NCBI RefSeq assembly: GCF_018310345.1
Contig: NZ_JAGXBY010000001.1
Location: forward strand, 682,001-746,000
From: Ornithinibacillus massiliensis
GTDB taxonomy: Bacteria > Bacillota > Bacilli > Bacillales > Amphibacillaceae
Reading direction: 5' to 3'
Length of the DNA stretch: 64,000 nt
A program made the translations under genes and the position numbers. The stretch's first letter is position 1, and each line of letters begins with the position of its first letter. The notes under the pieces are model-generated. The model did no database searches, had not been told where the DNA came from, and saw nothing but the letters and a program-made list of their open reading frames with translations. Below are positions 62,422-64,000 of the stretch, in pieces.

Positions 62422-63165
62422 CTAAATAAATGCTAATATAACAGCGATTCCGGCACCAATGGCAAAGGCGGTTAGTAGTGCTTCCACACCTTTTGATAAA
62501 CCAGCGACCAGATGCCCTGCTAACAGATCACGTACTGCATTGGTAATGTGTAATCCAGGAACGAGTGGCATGACGGCACCAATAATAATTTTATCAAGCT
62601 CTACTCCGATTCCAGTTTGAATGAAAAGGGCGGCTAGTAGCCCAATCATAAAGGAAGCAACAAATTCAGAGATAAAGCGAATTTCTACCAGTTTATCAAA
62701 CCAAAGAAATCCAATAAAACCGATTCCCCCTGCAAGGAATGAAGGGATAAAGTCTGCCCACAGACCTCCGAACATGATGGTAAAGCTGCCACTTGCAAGG
62801 GCAGCAATTAGCACCATGATTGGATTGGAATATAAGGACTTTTTCCCCTCTAGCTGTTGTAGTTCTTTTAATGCTGCTTGTAAATTTAATTCACCAGAAG
62901 CGATTTTTCTTGAGACACTATTCACTTCCGCAATTTTATTCAAATCCGTTGTTCGCTTTTCTATCCGCATCATATTGGCAGGCTTTGCTATATCGATGGA
63001 AAAATTAATCGCAGTTGGCGTTGCATAACTCTGTGAATTATCTAGACCAAATGCCCGTGCAATCCGATTCATCGTATCCTCCACACGATACGTCTCCGCA
63101 CTACTTTCCAACATAATTTTTCCAGCAAGCATACAAACTTCGGTGATTCTCTCCTGCTTATTCAA
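62422..63165 (-). CDS. Threonine/serine exporter, large half (ThrE N-terminal/DUF1212 type)
   Basis: 247 residues from TTG 63165 (GGAG about eleven bases upstream). N-terminal cytoplasmic part with ESSAETYRVEDTMNRI and MRIEKRTTDLNKIAEVN, then several membrane helices and VMPLVPGLHITNAVRDLL, the DUF1212 signature. Works with the 150-residue half downstream. The spacer between the two (62286-62421) is short and without a terminator, so one transcript is likely. Confidence 0.88.
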   Translation of the reverse strand: MNKQERITEVCMLAGKIMLESSAETYRVEDTMNRIARAFGLDNSQSYATPTAINFSIDIAKPANMMRIEKRTTDLNKIAEVNSVSRKIASGELNLQAALKELQQLEGKKSLYSNPIMVLIAALASGSFTIMFGGLWADFIPSFLAGGIGFIGFLWFDKLVEIRFISEFVASFMIGLLAALFIQTGIGVELDKIIIGAVMPLVPGLHITNAVRDLLAGHLVAGLSKGVEALLTAFAIGAGIAVILAFI

Positions 63166-63323
63166 AAATAATCATCTCCGTACAAAAATTCTCTCCCTAT
63201 TATAGTAGGGATTCGGTTGGGATGGAAGGGATATTTCAATAAAATTGTTTGGTAATAGGCGGGATTTGAAAGTATGACGTTGCCTTGTAGAATTGTTACC
63301 GTTCTCACCACCAACATCAAAAG

Positions 63324-63348
63324 AAAAAACCTTCCTAACAAAGGAAGG
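63324..63348 (-). terminator. Terminator of the double c-subunit gene
   Basis: On the minus strand CCTTCCT pairs with AGGAAGG (5-nt loop), followed by T6. Confidence 0.9.
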
Positions 63349-63357
63349 CTTTCAGGC

Positions 63358-63765
63358 TTACGGTAAGATCATAATCAAACTAACTAACGCTATTAATGGA
63401 ATGGCATTTGCCAGGGCGATTCCGATTAGGGAGAACGTCATGACAGTTTGCTTCGCATTTTCTGGAACGCCTACGGAGCGTTGAAGGAAAATGAATAATG
63501 GTGAAAATACTAGAGCGAAAATAACGATGATTCCAGGAATATATAGTTCTTCTATAGAGGCAACAGGCGTCAGGTCCATCATGCCAAAGATGACCAAAAT
63601 CATGGGAATGACTTCTGCAATAGCGACACCGATAAAGAATTTCGTTTGGATGGCCGCAGTATTTTCAGGGTTTTCTTTGAGTTTTTCGATGTTAATTTTA
63701 AAGACTAGTAGAATAGAAACACATGCAAGGATTGCTGCAATTGCGAATAGGTAAGCACTACTCAT
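63358..63765 (-). CDS. Duplicated ATP-synthase c-subunit-like protein (4 TM)
   Basis: 135 residues from ATG 63765 after GAAGGTGAT. Two c-type hairpins in tandem: helix 2 of the first reads FFIGVAIAEVIPMI with a glutamate at E51, helix 2 of the second LIGIALANAIPLI with Asn at N120 in the matching place. Polar loops ENPEN and GVPEN mirror RQPE. True AtpE (23711) has [11 protein letters not shown]. So it is an atpE paralogue with one ion site lost, as in fused V-type K subunits, with no other ATPase genes beside it. Role unknown. Confidence 0.75.
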   Translation of the reverse strand: MSSAYLFAIAAILACVSILLVFKINIEKLKENPENTAAIQTKFFIGVAIAEVIPMILVIFGMMDLTPVASIEELYIPGIIVIFALVFSPLFIFLQRSVGVPENAKQTVMTFSLIGIALANAIPLIALVSLIMILP

Positions 63766-63798
63766 TTTAAATCACCTTCATTTCAGAATAGTTTTTCT

Positions 63799-63957
63799 TT
63801 GTATCATGGGTATCATAGCATAGGTTTTACTAGTGCTCAACCGAAAGTTAAAGCCAATCTGGTATTTAAGAATAAAACTATTGTCGAATTAGAATTCTCT
63901 GATGAATATTACTTAGTATCCATCGCACATTTTCTAGATTATTTAGCCTATTTTTGA
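63799..63957 (+). pseudogene. Orphan short reading frame, possible gene remnant
   Basis: From a TTG at 63799 (no ribosome binding site) to TGA at 63955, 52 codons. The end VFKNKTIVELEFSDEYYLVS looks like real protein sequence with balanced codons, unlike random spacer. No family recognised. It may be the tail of a decayed gene, or a gene with an undetected start. Confidence 0.25.
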
Positions 63958-64000
63958 TCGCGCTTAATTGTAAAAACATGCAGAATATTGTAGATTCATC

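Overview
This is a low-GC, almost entirely plus-strand chromosomal window from a spore-forming, flagellated member of the Bacillaceae. Sporulation genes (spoIIR, spoIID, spoIIQ, spoIIID), flagellar rod-type genes (flhO, flhP), an F-type ATP synthase operon and strong AGGAGG-type ribosome binding sites all point there. Gene order follows Bacillus subtilis closely: fba-tal-murA-glpX-rho-rpmE-tdk-prfA-prmC-spoIIR-ywlB-ywlC-mntP-ywlE-rpiB-ywlG-glyA-upp, then mnaA, atp, ywzB, ywmB, murA, then spoIID-spoIIQ-spoIIID-mbl-flhO-flhP-fabZ. Content resembles the Oceanobacillus/Ornithinibacillus/Virgibacillus side of the family, but the genus cannot be fixed from sequence alone.

Layout. 1-17317: central carbon, cell-wall, transcription/translation termination and one-carbon genes, with spoIIR and a chemoreceptor in the run. 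17318-21783: uracil salvage (upp), teichoic acid precursor synthesis (mnaA) and a secreted subtilase. 22121-29518: complete atpZ-I-B-E-F-H-A-G-D-C operon with internal hairpins. 29931-32319: ywzB, ywmB and the second murA. 32445-43225: a ten-gene dpp/ykf muropeptide uptake and recycling operon placed between murA and spoIID, which are neighbours in B. subtilis, with an extra class-A beta-lactamase-like enzyme inside it. 43404-44978: an opposing regulator that fuses an active-site-mutated alpha/beta hydrolase to a winged-helix/BTAD region. 45898-51030: spoIID, spoIIQ, an AimR-family receptor without a DNA-binding domain plus a 38-residue secreted peptide, then spoIIID. 51911-57127: mbl, flhO/flhP, small membrane and lipid genes. 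57683-61396: a five-gene cassette (Ycf46-like AAA ATPase, DUF1257, DUF2997, membrane HhH protein, radical-SAM activase-like protein). 61833-63765: ThrE-type exporter halves and a double-hairpin paralogue of ATP synthase subunit c, all on the minus strand.

Most interesting observations: (1) the chromosomal arbitrium-like receptor/peptide pair at 49029-50237 next to spoIIID; (2) six intergenic arrays of a degenerate 21-bp-period repeat (core GATGNGCCC or its complement), two of which form 84-bp higher-order units and flank the Ycf46 cassette as direct repeats; (3) the Ycf46/DUF1257/DUF2997/radical-SAM cassette itself; (4) the mutated hydrolase-regulator fusion with a candidate operator; (5) the E/N double c-subunit protein; (6) a roughly 310-nt structured intergenic element at 48355-48668; (7) a leader hairpin that fully buries the mntP ribosome binding site. 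All start choices, motifs and hairpins were read by eye; no searches or folding programs were run.
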